Below are positions 40,829 through 50,945 of a stretch of 64,000 nucleotides of DNA, piece by piece (the stretch's first letter is position 1; every line of letters starts with the position of its first letter). Source of the stretch: Lactimicrobium massiliense (lineage in GTDB: Bacteria; Bacillota_I; Bacilli_A; Erysipelotrichales; Erysipelotrichaceae); NCBI RefSeq assembly GCF_900343155.1, contig NZ_OUNG01000004.1:186001-250000 (forward strand), given 5' to 3'. Below the pieces are notes generated by a model, which saw only the letters and a list, made by a program, of their open reading frames with translations, did not search any database and had not been told where the DNA came from. Both the position numbers and the translations under genes were made by a program.

Positions 40829-41287
40829 TTAATTTGATTTTGAAGTAGCGGCCTCAACCTTGGATAAACCATCATCACTATACGTGAATGTTAAATCAAA
40901 CTTGCCTGCAGTACCACCCATTGCATTTGCAAGAGCTTCCTGTGAATCTTTCGGAATTGGAAGATTATTGGAGCCATCGAGTCCAGTCTTTGTACCCTTG
41001 GATTCAACACCCTTAACAACTACAGTTGCATCAGAAGCAGGTTTACCTCCTTCAGCTGCTTTCTTAGGAGTATATACTACATTAGCACCATCGTTAGATC
41101 CTGTAAGATATGCTGACTGTGCTTCAGCATAAGCCGCTCTAATGTTAGACAGAGTAACAGCATCTCTGCTCTTCTCCAGCTGTGCTGAGAAAATCGGAAT
41201 AGAAATAGCAACTAATACGGCGATAATAGCTACGACAATCAGCAGCTCAGCGAGTGTGAAACCCTTTTTCTTTCTTGAATTGTTCAT
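40829..41287 (-). CDS. Type IV major pilin-like protein
   Basis: 152 residues starting MNNSRKKKGFTLAELL, with AAGGAGAGG before the ATG. It has a short basic leader, the prepilin peptidase site G|FTLAE with Glu at +5, then a hydrophobic helix (LIVVAIIAVLVAISIPIF) and an IRAAYAEAQSAYL extension. The globular domain is small and Lys/Ser/Thr-rich. It is the likely structural subunit of the pilus assembled by the upstream genes. No prepilin peptidase lies in the window. Confidence 0.92.
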   Translation of the reverse strand: MNNSRKKKGFTLAELLIVVAIIAVLVAISIPIFSAQLEKSRDAVTLSNIRAAYAEAQSAYLTGSNDGANVVYTPKKAAEGGKPASDATVVVKGVESKGTKTGLDGSNNLPIPKDSQEALANAMGGTAGKFDLTFTYSDDGLSKVEAATSKSN

Positions 41288-41430
41288 GATAATCCTCTCC
41301 TTGTTTTTGTTCGTGGAATCCCTCCTGTAGCAGTAGAGATTCTTCACTGTAATGCTAGCATTTATACTTGTGACGTTCAATCACAGATAATGGATAATTT
41401 GAGTATTTTGTAATATTATCAGACAATGTC

Positions 41431-42642
41431 TTACATGTAATTGTACATGGTAAACATTGGCAGATAGAGGGAGATGACAATGAATCCGGCGATGAAGGCC
41501 ATGATGATTAACATGGTCGGTTCAATCTTACTGATGGCTTTCTGGACGGCATAGTTGTACTCATTGGTGTAGTAATCGCCAATGGTTGTCAGTGTCTTGC
41601 CCAGTTCGCCGGTATCTTCACCAACGGCGGTCATTTCATCCAGTACCTGTGGGAAGTATTTGCTTTCTTTTATGACTTCGCCAAGGGTGTGGCCGGTTTC
41701 AACCTGTTCTGCCATGGGGGCTACATCTCTCTGCAGGGCATAGTTGTCCATGACCTTGGCTGTAATGCGCAGAGAATCTGATACGGTCATACCGGCCTGG
41801 GTCAGGGCTGCCATCGTCGTTGCAAACTGGGTTGCGCCCTGAAGGGTGTTGATATTGCCCACGATGGGAGATTTCAGCTTATGCTTTGCCCACCACAGCC
41901 TTCCTTTTTCGGTTGAAACTGCGATTTTGAAGCCAACGATGGCTGTCAGGATCACCGCCAGGATGATGGGCCACCATCTGGCGAAGAAGTTGGAAATATG
42001 AATCAGGACCACGGTCATGGTTGGCAGTTCACCACCCAGATCATGGAAGGTGGAGATAAATGTCGGCATGACAAAGATCATGACAATGGCAATGACGATC
42101 ACGGCCACGACCATGACAAAGATCGGATAGGACATTGCCTGTTTGATTTTCTGCGTGACCTTGTAGCTTTTCTCATAGTAATCCTGCAGGGTCGCAAAGG
42201 CATGGTCAATGGTACCGGAGAGTTCACCTGCCCGTATTGTTTCAATAAACAATACCGGCATCTGGGGACAGTTCTTCTCAAAGGCATCGGCCATGGTTGA
42301 TCCCTGGGCTACATCCTTTGCTGAGCTTGTCAGCATCTTCTTCAGCTTCTTGTCCCTGGTCTGTTCCGCTACCATCATGATTGCCCTGTCAATAGCCACC
42401 CCGGAGGTCAGAATAATCGAAAACTGGGAGCACATGACACTCAGTGCCTTGTGGTCAATCTTGGTATTGATTTCCTTGTTCAGGATGCCGCTCAGTCCAC
42501 CCTGCTTTACTTCTGAGATCGAAAGAACAATCGGATATTCCTGCTTGATGCTGGCAACAGCAGCGTATTCATCCACTGCTTCCAGTACGCCGGATACCCT
42601 GGCGCCATCTCTTGACTGGGCTGTATATTTGTACGATATCAT
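41431..42642 (-). CDS. pilC: Type IV pilus / type II secretion inner-membrane platform protein
   Basis: 403 residues with the two repeated GspF domains of the PilC family. The first is around 65-190 (LTSGVAIDRAIMMVAEQTRDKK, ETIRAGELSGTIDHAF). The second is around 270-395 (LTQAGMTVSDSLRI, VGEDTGELGKTL). There are three membrane helices near 170, 220 and 380. It connects the pilin to the cytoplasmic ATPases. Its ATG overlaps the pilT stop by 4 bases. Confidence 0.93.
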   Translation of the reverse strand: MISYKYTAQSRDGARVSGVLEAVDEYAAVASIKQEYPIVLSISEVKQGGLSGILNKEINTKIDHKALSVMCSQFSIILTSGVAIDRAIMMVAEQTRDKKLKKMLTSSAKDVAQGSTMADAFEKNCPQMPVLFIETIRAGELSGTIDHAFATLQDYYEKSYKVTQKIKQAMSYPIFVMVVAVIVIAIVMIFVMPTFISTFHDLGGELPTMTVVLIHISNFFARWWPIILAVILTAIVGFKIAVSTEKGRLWWAKHKLKSPIVGNINTLQGATQFATTMAALTQAGMTVSDSLRITAKVMDNYALQRDVAPMAEQVETGHTLGEVIKESKYFPQVLDEMTAVGEDTGELGKTLTTIGDYYTNEYNYAVQKAISKIEPTMLIIMAFIAGFIVISLYLPMFTMYNYM

Positions 42643-43733
42643 CGCAATCCTCCCATCTGTGTCTGTTTCACAAAGGACATGCTCATGCCTGCACTCTTGC
42701 GTACATATTCCTGATTCACAGCATTCTCCACAGCTGTCTCAGCACTGATCATGCCCTTTCTGACAAGGTCCAGCAGACAGTTGTCCATGGACAGTGAGCC
42801 AATACTGCGTGAAGCCAGCAGTGAAGACTGCATCTGCGGGGTATTTCCATCTCTGATCTGATTGCGGATTGCCGCATTTACCATCATCAGCTCACAGGCA
42901 GCCACTCTGCCATGTCCAGACTTTCTGACAAGCAGCTGCTGGGACAGTACTGCTTTCAGGACAGAAGCCAGCTGGACGCGTATTTCCTCCTGGCGCTCAG
43001 CCGGAAAAGCAGAAACAACACGGTCAACCGTATCCACAGCACCATTGGTATGCACGGTAGAAAAGACAAGATGTCCTGTTTCTGCTGCCGTCAGTGCAAT
43101 TTCCATTGCGGCCGCATCCCGCATCTCACCAATCAGGATAATATCAGGATCTTCACGCAGAATCGATTTCAGTCCATCTGTCCATGACTGCGTATCCCTG
43201 CCAATCTCACGCTGTGAGATCAGGCACTGATCCGGTGCATAGACATATTCGATCGGATCTTCCAGGGTGATGATATGTTCTTTCCTTGTGTGGTTGATCT
43301 GATTCAGGATGGCGGCCAGCGTTGTAGACTTGCCGGATCCGGTTTCCCCAGTCACAAGAATCAGCCCCTTCTTCATGGACGCAAAGCTGTCTACTGCCGG
43401 CGGCAGTCCAAGCTCCTTCAGCTGTGGAATACGGTCAGCCAGAAGGCGCAGTGCCAGTGACATCGATCCATCCGTCCGGTACAGATTGATTCTGATCCGG
43501 CTGCCATCAATCTGCACGGCACCATCACTCTCACCAATCCCGCTGATGCCATCAAACCCCTTTGGATCCAGCAGTCTGGCATAGTCATCACAATCCTGAC
43601 CAGTCACAATCTCATCATCCATATTCTCAAGCTGGCCGTCAATGCGCAGCTTGACAGGAACTCCCGCCGCAATATGAATATCAGAAGCACCCTTCTCTTT
43701 TGCCAAAGCAACAATCTGTTCCAGCGACTTCAT
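42639..43733 (-). CDS. pilT: Type IV pilus retraction ATPase
   Basis: 364 residues. It has an N-terminal PAS-like domain (GASDIHIAAGVPVKLRIDG), Walker A LVTGETGSGKST near residue 130, Asp box and Walker B ILIGEMRDAAAMEIAL near 200, and the His box TGHLVFSTVHTN. The AIRNQIR-type motif of PilT (NAAIRNQIRDGN) is present, which favours a retraction motor over an assembly motor. It sits between pilB and pilC with ATGA overlaps on both sides. Confidence 0.92.
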   Translation of the reverse strand: MKSLEQIVALAKEKGASDIHIAAGVPVKLRIDGQLENMDDEIVTGQDCDDYARLLDPKGFDGISGIGESDGAVQIDGSRIRINLYRTDGSMSLALRLLADRIPQLKELGLPPAVDSFASMKKGLILVTGETGSGKSTTLAAILNQINHTRKEHIITLEDPIEYVYAPDQCLISQREIGRDTQSWTDGLKSILREDPDIILIGEMRDAAAMEIALTAAETGHLVFSTVHTNGAVDTVDRVVSAFPAERQEEIRVQLASVLKAVLSQQLLVRKSGHGRVAACELMMVNAAIRNQIRDGNTPQMQSSLLASRSIGSLSMDNCLLDLVRKGMISAETAVENAVNQEYVRKSAGMSMSFVKQTQMGGLR

Positions 43734-45418
43734 TCTACCGTCACCACCTGATGCACAACTTCATCCAGCGTTGTCACGCCATTTTCAACCAGATCACGGG
43801 CATTGGCAATCATCGGTACAAAATCACCCTGACTGGCAATCACCTCACGCAGCTCCGTACTGTTTTCCCCTCTGGCAATTGCATCACGGATCTTTGCATT
43901 CACAGGCAGAATCTCAAACACACCTGTTCTGCCTTTATAACCGGAGCCAAAGCACATGTGGCAACCTTTGCCCTTATAGAATCTGAACTGGGACGGATTT
44001 TTGATGCCGGCCAGATCACAGAGATATGGATCCGGCTGTATCTGCGTACGGCAGTTTGGACAGATGCGTCTGACCAGACGCTGCGAGATGATGCCTCTGA
44101 CACTGGACGCAATCAGATATGGCTCAATGCCAAGATCACGCAGACGGTCAATCGCACTGATCGTATCCTCGGTATGAATCGTAGAAAGCACAAGGTGGCC
44201 AGTCATAGCTGCCCGCAGCGCAATCTCAGCTGTCTCTCCATCACGGATCTCGCCAACACAGATGACATCCGGGTCCTGTCTCAAGCATGCACGCAGGGCA
44301 CTTGCAAAAGTCAGTCCCACTTTCTCATTGATTGCGACCTGGGTAACACCCTCAATCTGGTATTCCACCGGATCTTCCAGAGAAATCATATTGATATCCG
44401 GTTTATTCAATTCCTGAATCATCGTATACATCGTACTTGTCTTGCCAGATCCGGTAGGACCAACAATCAGAATCATGCCGGAGGAATTATGCAGGATGCG
44501 GTCAAACTTGGCATTGTCACGATCTGTGATGCCAATGCCTTTTCTTGTCAGCGTTGCCGCATCGCGCCACAGAATACGGATGACAACCGTCTCGCCAAAG
44601 ATCGTGGGCATTGTATTCAGACGCAGATCAATGGTCTGGCCATTGCTGCGGCGGAACTGGGCACGTCCATCCTGCGGAATTCTGCGCTCCGTAATATTCA
44701 TGCCGGCCATGACCTTGAAACGGGAAACAACTGCAGACTGCAGCTGTGAAGGAATCGTCAGAATCTCCTGCAGATGGCCATCCACACGAATCCGCACTGT
44801 CATATTCTCCTCATGCGGCTCCACATGAATATCACTTGCCTTCTCATCAAAGCCGCGCTCCAGAATACTGTTGACAAGCTTGACAGTCGGTGCCGACGAA
44901 GCCTCATCCTGCACCTCTTTTTCATCCGCAGCAGCCCCAATCGTCAGTCCTCTTTCCTCACTCATCTCCTTGATGGCAAGGGCTGCACCTTCATTCTCAT
45001 ACAAAACACTCAAGGCACGGCTGATGGCATTGCTGTAGGCAATCATCGGCACAACCTTGCGTCTGGTCGCCTCACGCACCACTTCAAGCGCACGGAAATT
45101 CAGCGGATCCTCCATTGCCAGATACAGCTGACTGTTCTCAATCCTGACCGGGACAACACGATACGCCCTGGCAATATTACGGGGCACAACCTGTGCCATA
45201 GACGGATCAATCTTCACTTTGTTGAGATCCACAAACTCAATGCCCAGCTGCATACGCAGCGTCTCAATCAGCTGTGACTCCGTAATAAACCCATTGTCAA
45301 TCAATACCGTACCAAGACGCTTCCCAGTACCCTTCTGCAGCTCCAATGCTTTATTCACCTGCTCGCTGGTCAGCACACCGGCATCCACGAGCATTTCACC
45401 AAGTCTCTTATTCTTCAT
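43730..45418 (-). CDS. pilB: Type IV pilus assembly ATPase
   Basis: 562 residues. It has an N-terminal MshEN domain (RLGEMLVDAGVLTSEQVNKAL, RLGTVLIDNGFITESQL) that in some relatives binds cyclic di-GMP. Walker A is LIVGPTGSGKTSTMY near 320, Walker B is VICVGEIRDGETAEIA, and a zinc-binding set of four Cys (CPNC near 458 and CHMC near 487) follows. It powers pilus extension. It is first in the pilB-pilT-pilC-pilin run. A TATAAT-like box lies about 55 bases upstream of the start. Confidence 0.93.
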   Translation of the reverse strand: MKNKRLGEMLVDAGVLTSEQVNKALELQKGTGKRLGTVLIDNGFITESQLIETLRMQLGIEFVDLNKVKIDPSMAQVVPRNIARAYRVVPVRIENSQLYLAMEDPLNFRALEVVREATRRKVVPMIAYSNAISRALSVLYENEGAALAIKEMSEERGLTIGAAADEKEVQDEASSAPTVKLVNSILERGFDEKASDIHVEPHEENMTVRIRVDGHLQEILTIPSQLQSAVVSRFKVMAGMNITERRIPQDGRAQFRRSNGQTIDLRLNTMPTIFGETVVIRILWRDAATLTRKGIGITDRDNAKFDRILHNSSGMILIVGPTGSGKTSTMYTMIQELNKPDINMISLEDPVEYQIEGVTQVAINEKVGLTFASALRACLRQDPDVICVGEIRDGETAEIALRAAMTGHLVLSTIHTEDTISAIDRLRDLGIEPYLIASSVRGIISQRLVRRICPNCRTQIQPDPYLCDLAGIKNPSQFRFYKGKGCHMCFGSGYKGRTGVFEILPVNAKIRDAIARGENSTELREVIASQGDFVPMIANARDLVENGVTTLDEVVHQVVTVE

Positions 45419-45519
45419 GGCAGACCTCCAAAGAACCTGACAAATTGTACAGTAAGAATATACACCAAAACAGGATTATAACCCAGCCAGCAAGCCGCCT
45501 GATTGGAAAAACACAATCA

Positions 45520-46310
45520 TGACCGCCCGTAAAACGGGCGGTTTGTCCTAAGCCTATAAGGCTTTATTACTAGCCAGCGTCTTAAGGCGCTGGCTTTCGC
45601 ATCTTCAATGTTCAAGCCACGATTGCAGTTTAACTCTCTCGCATGCCCGTTAAACGGGCTCTTTTACTCATGACTTCGCTGTTGTCTTCCGATTCGGATT
45701 CGGCTTTCTGTTTTCTTTATCCTCTCCGAATGGATCTTCATATTCCTTTACGCTTAACTTATCTTTTGCGATATCTGCGCTTTCCTGTTCACGGATATAT
45801 TTGCGTATTGTGGATTCATTGGTCCCTACTGTGCTCACATAGTATCCTTCCGCCCAAAAATGTCTGTTCCCATATTTGTATTTCAGGTTCGCATGCTTAT
45901 CAAATATTTCAAGCGAGGACTTTCCTTTGATGTATCCCATGATCTGTGATACAGAGTACTTTGGAGGGATACTCAAAAGAAGATGTACGTGGTCGGGCAT
46001 CAGATGCCCTTCCAGAATCTCCACTCCTTTGTATTTGCACAGCAGTTTTATGATATCCCGGATATCTGGGCGCAGTTGATTATAAATTACTTTTCTTCTA
46101 TACTTCGGAGTGAACACGACATGATATACGCAGTAATATTTCGTGTGAGCTAATGAATCATATTTGTTAGCCGTATTTGGCACCTCATCTTTCTAGAATC
46201 GTGACTTGGACAATCACCATTCTAGATAGATGGGGTGCTTCTTTCTATAAGAAGCACCGGCCTTCCTCCCGCATAGCGGGAGGTTTTCTGTTTCGCACCT
46301 CTTCGGTGCT
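45520..46310 (-). mobile_element. IS200-type element (tnpA only)
   Basis: A single HUH transposase gene flanked by hairpins instead of inverted repeats. On the left are ACCGCCCGT/ACGGGCGGT (45522-45542), AGCCAGCG/CGCTGGCT and GCCCGTT/AACGGGC. On the right are TCTAGAAT/ATTCTAGA (46192-46226), GGTGCTTC/GAAGCACC (46234-46258) and CCTCCCGC/GCGGGAGG (46265-46283). The borders are approximate. It sits between the pilB promoter region and the tuf terminator and disrupts no gene. Confidence 0.7.
45668..46183 (-). CDS. tnpA: IS200/IS605 family Y1 transposase
   Basis: 171 residues starting at a GTG (PNTANKYDSLAHTKYY). HUH motif GHLMPDHVHLLLSI near residue 62, the catalytic Tyr region YYVSTVGTNESTIRKYIREQE near 120, and YHVVFTPKYRRKV near the N terminus. 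The C-terminal tail of ~40 polar residues is longer than in most relatives. The hairpin TCTAGAAT...ATTCTAGA just upstream is the kind that limits tnpA translation in IS200. Confidence 0.93.
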   Translation of the reverse strand: MPNTANKYDSLAHTKYYCVYHVVFTPKYRRKVIYNQLRPDIRDIIKLLCKYKGVEILEGHLMPDHVHLLLSIPPKYSVSQIMGYIKGKSSLEIFDKHANLKYKYGNRHFWAEGYYVSTVGTNESTIRKYIREQESADIAKDKLSVKEYEDPFGEDKENRKPNPNRKTTAKS

Positions 46311-46333
46311 CAACAGCGCTCCTACGCATAACA

Positions 46334-46358
46334 AAAAAGATGCCTTTCGGCATCTTTC
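46334..46358 (-). terminator. Terminator of the str operon
   Basis: A stem AAAGATGCC/GGCATCTTT with a 4-base loop and a T-run on the minus strand, just after the tuf stop. Confidence 0.92.
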
Positions 46359-46366
46359 TGTATCAC

Positions 46367-47560
46367 TTACTTAATGATTTCAGTGATGTTTCCGGAACCA
46401 ACTGTACGGCCGCCTTCACGAATGGAGAAACGTGTTCCCTTTTCGATAGCGATCGGAGCCAGCAGGTTGACTGTCATCTCGACGTTGTCGCCCGGCATGC
46501 ACATTTCTGTGCCTTCCGGCAGAGTGATGACACCGGTAACGTCAGTTGTTCTGAAATAGAACTGCGGACGGTAGTTGGAAACGAACGGTGTATGACGGCC
46601 GCCCTCTTCCTTTGTCAGAACGTAAACCTGAGCCTTGAACTCTGTATGAGGAGTAACAGAACCCGGCTTAGCCAGAACCTGTCCACGCTCAACCTGGTCA
46701 CGGTTGACACCACGGAGCAGAGCACCAATGTTGTCACCAGCCTGAGCATAATCCAGAGTCTTTCTGAACATTTCAATACCAGTAACGACAGTCTTGATGG
46801 TCGGCTTCAGACCAACGATCTCAACTTCATCGTTCATGTTCAGCTTGCCACGCTCAACACGGCCAGTAGCAACAGTTCCACGGCCAGTGATCGTGAAGAC
46901 ATCCTCGACAGCCATCAGGAACGGCTTGTCGAACTCATGAACAGGAGCCGGAATGTATGTGTCAACAGCATCAAGGAGTTCCTTGATAGCCGGTGTCCAC
47001 TTCGGATCACCCTGCAGAGCCTGATAAGCAGAACCACGGATAACCGGGCAGTTATCGCCATCGAAGCCATACTCATTCAGAAGTTCACGAACTTCCATCT
47101 CAACCAGGTCGATGAGCTCATCATCATCAACCATGTCGCACTTGTTCAGGAATACGACAATCTTCGGAACACCAACCTGACGGGCGAGCAGAATGTGCTC
47201 ACGAGTCTGAGGCATCGGTCCATCAGTAGCAGCAACAACGAGGATAGCGCCATCCATCTGCGCTGCACCAGTGATCATGTTCTTGACATAGTCAGCATGA
47301 CCTGGGCAGTCTACATGTGCATAGTGTCTCTTCTTTGTCTGATATTCAACGTGTGCAGTATTAATCGTAATACCACGAGCCTTCTCTTCCGGTGCACCGT
47401 CGATCTTGTCATAAGCCTCAAATACGGCCTTGCCATCTTCCGGATGCTCGGACAGATACTTAGTGATCGCAGCTGTCAGTGTTGTCTTACCATGGTCAAC
47501 GTGGCCGATAGTACCGATGTTGACATGTTCCAGCGTACGGTCGAAATGTTCCTTAGCCAT
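46367..47560 (-). CDS. tuf: Elongation factor Tu
   Basis: 397 residues, full length. The GTPase motifs are G1 [10 protein letters not shown], switch [15 protein letters not shown]3 [10 protein letters not shown]4 [10 protein letters not shown] and G5 GSAYQAL. Domains 2 and 3 are complete to [10 protein letters not shown]. It delivers aminoacyl-tRNA to the ribosome. It is the last gene of the str operon, with CCAGGAGG before the ATG. Confidence 0.98.
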   Translation of the reverse strand: MAKEHFDRTLEHVNIGTIGHVDHGKTTLTAAITKYLSEHPEDGKAVFEAYDKIDGAPEEKARGITINTAHVEYQTKKRHYAHVDCPGHADYVKNMITGAAQMDGAILVVAATDGPMPQTREHILLARQVGVPKIVVFLNKCDMVDDDELIDLVEMEVRELLNEYGFDGDNCPVIRGSAYQALQGDPKWTPAIKELLDAVDTYIPAPVHEFDKPFLMAVEDVFTITGRGTVATGRVERGKLNMNDEVEIVGLKPTIKTVVTGIEMFRKTLDYAQAGDNIGALLRGVNRDQVERGQVLAKPGSVTPHTEFKAQVYVLTKEEGGRHTPFVSNYRPQFYFRTTDVTGVITLPEGTEMCMPGDNVEMTVNLLAPIAIEKGTRFSIREGGRTVGSGNITEIIK

Positions 47561-47632
47561 AATACTTTTATCCTCCTGGTTTTTTAGTCAGCCTGTATGT
47601 ATTCTAATTTATACAGTTTTTAAAATCAATCA

Positions 47633-49711
47633 TTACTTAGAAGCAGTGCTGTTTTTCTCGATAATTTCCTTAGCAATGTTCTTCGGCACTTCCTCATAGT
47701 GATCCATCTGCATCGTATAGATGCCGCGGCCCTGTGTGAACGAACGCAGATCCGTTACATAGCCGAACATGGATGCCAGCGGAATGTATGCCTTAACCTT
47801 GATTGCATTGCCTGTCTCTTCCTGCTCACGAATCTGACCACGTCTCTTTGTGACATCGCCCATGATGGTACCAAGGTACTCACTCGGGGCAGTGATATCA
47901 ACAGACATGATCGGCTCGAGAATGGTCGGGCCGCACTTCTTGGCAGCTTCCTTCAGTGCCAGAGAAGCAGCGATCTTATATGCCTGCTCAGAAGAGTCGA
48001 CATCGTGATAGGAACCATCGAACAGCACAGCCTTGATATCTACAACCGGATAGCCTGCAACCAGACCATTCGGCAGTGCTTCTTCCAGACCCTGCTCAGT
48101 AGGCTTGATGAATTCCTTCGGAACGGAACCACCTACTGTAGCATCTTCGAACTCGAAGCCCTTGCCAGGGTTCGGGGAGAAACGAATCCAGACGTCACCA
48201 TACTGACCATGACCACCGGACTGACGGATGAAGCGGCCTTCAACCTCAGCTTCCTTGGTAATGGTTTCACGGTAAGCAACCTGCGGTGCACCAGCAGTAG
48301 CCTCGACCTTGAACTCTCTTCTCATACGGTCCATGATGATATCCAGCTGCAGCTCACCAACACCAGCGATGATGGTCTGCCCTGTCTCTTCATCCGTGTA
48401 TGTCTTGAAAGTAGGATCCTCTTCAGCCAGCTTAGCCAGAGCATCATCCATCTTCTGGGAGTCAGCCTTTGTCTTCGGCTCAACGGACATCTGAATGACC
48501 GGATCCGGGAAGACCATGGACTCAAGAATAATCGGATGATTCTCATCACACAGCGTATCACCTGTACCTGTGTACTTCAGACCAACAGCACCAGCGATAT
48601 CACCGGCATAAACCTCAGTAATATCCTTTCTGTGGTTGGCATGCATACGCACGATACGGCCCAGTCTCTCACGCTTGTCCTTGGATGCATTCAGCACATA
48701 GGAACCAGCAGTAGCAGTACCGGAATATACTCTGAAGTATGTCAGACGGCCGACGAACGGGTCAGTCGCAATCTTGAATGCCAGAGCACTGAACGGCTCA
48801 TCATCAGAAGGCTTTCTGTCTTCCTCAGTACCATCTTCCAGATGGCCGACAATAGCCGGAACATCCACCGGAGAAGGCAGGTAGTCAACAACGGCATCCA
48901 GCAGCATCTGTACGCCCTTGTTCTTGTAGGCAGAACCGCACAGAACCGGGAAGAACTCAGAAGTCAGAACACCCTTGCGGATCGCACCCTTGATTTCTTC
49001 AACGGTCGGCTCTTCACCTTCCAGAACCTTCATCATCAGATCATCATCATAGTCGGCAATTGCCTCCAGCATGGTCTGACGCATCTCCTTGGCCTTGTCA
49101 AGGAACTGAGGCTCAATATCCTCAACCTTGATGTTTGTGCCAAGGTCATTCTCGTACATCTCTTCCTTCATTGTAACAAGGTCGATAATGCCGCGGAATG
49201 TGCTCTCCTTGCCAACCGGCATCTGGATTGCAGCAGCCTTGGCACCCAGACGATCGCCGATGGACCTGACACTCATGTCAAAGTCAGCACCAGTCGCATC
49301 CATCTTGTTGGAGAATACGATACGCGGAACCTTGTACTCAGTTGCCTGTCTCCAGACAGTCTCAGTCTGCGGCTCAACACCAGCCTTGGAGTCAAGAACT
49401 GTTACCGCACCATCCAGAACACGCAGAGAACGCTCAACCTCAGCAGTGAAGTCGACGTGGCCTGGTGTATCGATGATATTGATCTGGCAGTCCTTCCAGT
49501 GGCAGGTTGTCGCAGCCGAAGTAATCGTGATGCCTCTTTCCTGCTCCTGGGCCATCCAGTCCATCTGCGAAGCACCATCATGTGTCTCGCCGATCTTGTG
49601 AATCTTACCTGTGTAATAAAGGATACGCTCAGTAGTTGTTGTCTTACCGGCATCGATGTGGGCCATGATGCCAATGTTACGAATCTTGTTTAATGGAAAC
49701 TCTCTGGGCAT
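47633..49711 (-). CDS. fusA: Elongation factor G
   Basis: 692 residues. It has G1 [45 protein letters not shown] and [12 protein letters not shown]. Domain IV carries [15 protein letters not shown] and ends with [18 protein letters not shown]. It drives ribosome translocation. It lies between rpsG and tuf in the conserved order, with a GGAAGGAG site. Confidence 0.98.
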   Translation of the reverse strand: MPREFPLNKIRNIGIMAHIDAGKTTTTERILYYTGKIHKIGETHDGASQMDWMAQEQERGITITSAATTCHWKDCQINIIDTPGHVDFTAEVERSLRVLDGAVTVLDSKAGVEPQTETVWRQATEYKVPRIVFSNKMDATGADFDMSVRSIGDRLGAKAAAIQMPVGKESTFRGIIDLVTMKEEMYENDLGTNIKVEDIEPQFLDKAKEMRQTMLEAIADYDDDLMMKVLEGEEPTVEEIKGAIRKGVLTSEFFPVLCGSAYKNKGVQMLLDAVVDYLPSPVDVPAIVGHLEDGTEEDRKPSDDEPFSALAFKIATDPFVGRLTYFRVYSGTATAGSYVLNASKDKRERLGRIVRMHANHRKDITEVYAGDIAGAVGLKYTGTGDTLCDENHPIILESMVFPDPVIQMSVEPKTKADSQKMDDALAKLAEEDPTFKTYTDEETGQTIIAGVGELQLDIIMDRMRREFKVEATAGAPQVAYRETITKEAEVEGRFIRQSGGHGQYGDVWIRFSPNPGKGFEFEDATVGGSVPKEFIKPTEQGLEEALPNGLVAGYPVVDIKAVLFDGSYHDVDSSEQAYKIAASLALKEAAKKCGPTILEPIMSVDITAPSEYLGTIMGDVTKRRGQIREQEETGNAIKVKAYIPLASMFGYVTDLRSFTQGRGIYTMQMDHYEEVPKNIAKEIIEKNSTASK

Positions 49712-49730
49712 TTTTAGCTCCTTCCCTCAA

Positions 49731-50201
49731 TTACCAGCGATAGTGAGCAAACGCCTTGTTTGCTTCAGCCATCTTGTGTGTCTCTTCCTTCTTCTTCACA
49801 GAAGCACCAGTACCATTGGCCGCATCCATGATCTCATTTGCCAGTCTCTGCTCCATCGTCTTCTCATTTCTCAGACGCGCATAGTTGACAATCCAGCGAA
49901 GACCAAGAGTCAGCTTTCTCTCCGCACTGACTTCAACCGGAACCTGATAGTTGGCACCACCAACACGGCGGACCTTAAGTTCCAGCTGCGGCATCACATT
50001 GCCCAGAGCCTTCTCAAATACTTCCATCGGGTTCTCGCCCGTTTTCTTCTCAATATCTGCAAATGCATCGTACAGAATTGTCTGAGCCGTACCACGCTTG
50101 CCATCCAGCATGATTCTGTTGATCAGCTTTGTGACCAGCTTGGAGTTATAGATCGGATCCGGCAGTACGTCGCGCTTTGCTACATAACCTTTTCTTGGCA
50201 T
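49731..50201 (-). CDS. rpsG: 30S ribosomal protein S7
   Basis: 156 residues, the normal length, beginning [16 protein letters not shown] and including [16 protein letters not shown] and [21 protein letters not shown]. It is a primary 16S rRNA binder of the small-subunit head. It lies 19 bases before fusA in the str operon. Confidence 0.98.
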   Translation of the reverse strand: MPRKGYVAKRDVLPDPIYNSKLVTKLINRIMLDGKRGTAQTILYDAFADIEKKTGENPMEVFEKALGNVMPQLELKVRRVGGANYQVPVEVSAERKLTLGLRWIVNYARLRNEKTMEQRLANEIMDAANGTGASVKKKEETHKMAEANKAFAHYRW

Positions 50202-50221
50202 ATTCTATCTTCTCCTATCTA

Positions 50222-50635
50222 TTACTTCTTCGGCTTCTTAGCACCATACAGAGAACGGCTCTGATTCCGATCAGAAACACCAGCGCAGTCCAGAGTGCCT
50301 CTGATAATGTGATAACGAACACCAGGCAGGTCCTTGACACGGCCGCCTCTGATCATAACCACGGAATGCTCCTGCAGATTGTGACCAACACCCGGAATAT
50401 AAGCAGTCACTTCCATACCATTGGAAAGACGTACACGGGCATACTTACGAAGCGCAGAGTTAGGCTTCTTCGGTGTCATTGTACCAACACGGGTGCAGAC
50501 ACCTCTCTTCTGCGGGGAACTCAGCTTTGTCGGACGGCTGTGCAGAGTATTGAAACCTCTGTTCAGAGCCGGGGACTTTGACTTGTAAACTTTATCGGTA
50601 CGCCCTTTGCGTATCAACTGGTTTATTGTAGGCAT
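50222..50635 (-). CDS. rpsL: 30S ribosomal protein S12
   Basis: 137 residues with the invariant decoding loops [17 protein letters not shown] and [20 protein letters not shown]. The streptomycin-linked Lys in TPKKPNS is the wild-type residue. It is the first gene of the operon and is preceded by a clear promoter and leader. Confidence 0.98.
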   Translation of the reverse strand: MPTINQLIRKGRTDKVYKSKSPALNRGFNTLHSRPTKLSSPQKRGVCTRVGTMTPKKPNSALRKYARVRLSNGMEVTAYIPGVGHNLQEHSVVMIRGGRVKDLPGVRYHIIRGTLDCAGVSDRNQSRSLYGAKKPKK

Positions 50636-50702
50636 CTATAATCTCCTTCCATCTTGTTTCATGCACACACAACCAAGTGTGCCGCCTCTTAGCCTAAATA
50701 TA

Positions 50703-50724
50703 AGCTTTACGCACACGTAAAGCT
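50703..50724 (-). promoter_or_regulatory. Leader hairpin of the str operon
   Basis: A perfect 9-bp stem AGCTTTACG/CGTAAAGCT with a CACA loop, inside the rpsL 5' leader about 70 bases before its start. It is not followed by a U-run, so it may stabilise the transcript or take part in autoregulation rather than terminate. Confidence 0.6.
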
Positions 50725-50744
50725 CGTTTTCACTAAGCGAATCA

Positions 50745-50773
50745 ATTCTATTTGTTTCCCTGCCCCCCGTCAA
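50745..50773 (-). promoter_or_regulatory. Sigma-70 promoter of rpsL-rpsG-fusA-tuf
   Basis: TTGACG (50768-50773) and TAGAAT (50745-50750) on the minus strand are 17 bases apart, about 110 bases upstream of rpsL. Confidence 0.8.
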
Positions 50774-50910
50774 GCACTTTTTGATGAAACAGCAAACGAT
50801 TCTAAATTGCAAAACGCAGTGCAGCAGCACTATTGCGAGAATTGGTTTGCATGAAGCATCGCTGTTTTGGCTTTTCACAGGGGCAGTACAATAAAGCGGA
50901 AACAGCACAA
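50774..50910. other. Intergenic between the GGDEF gene and the str promoter
   Basis: No gene or clear motif was seen in these ~140 bases apart from short CAGTGCAGCAGCAC-type repeats. Confidence 0.4.
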
Positions 50911-50945
50911 AGCCAGATAATCGCTGCTCCAGTGATTATCTGGCT
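50911..50945 (-). terminator. Hairpin at the end of the GGDEF gene
   Basis: A perfect 12-bp stem AGCCAGATAATC/GATTATCTGGCT overlaps the last codons of the gene. On the minus strand it is followed by TTTGTG, a weak U-tract. Confidence 0.6.

Noticed and set aside
43700-44749. A 349-codon open frame on the plus strand
   Set aside because: Antisense of pilB.
46340-47587. A 415-codon open frame on the plus strand
   Set aside because: Antisense of tuf, for the same reason.
47699-49693. A 664-codon open frame on the plus strand
   Set aside because: It is the antisense of fusA. Its length comes from the biased codon use of a highly expressed gene. It has no ribosome site and no protein-like pattern.
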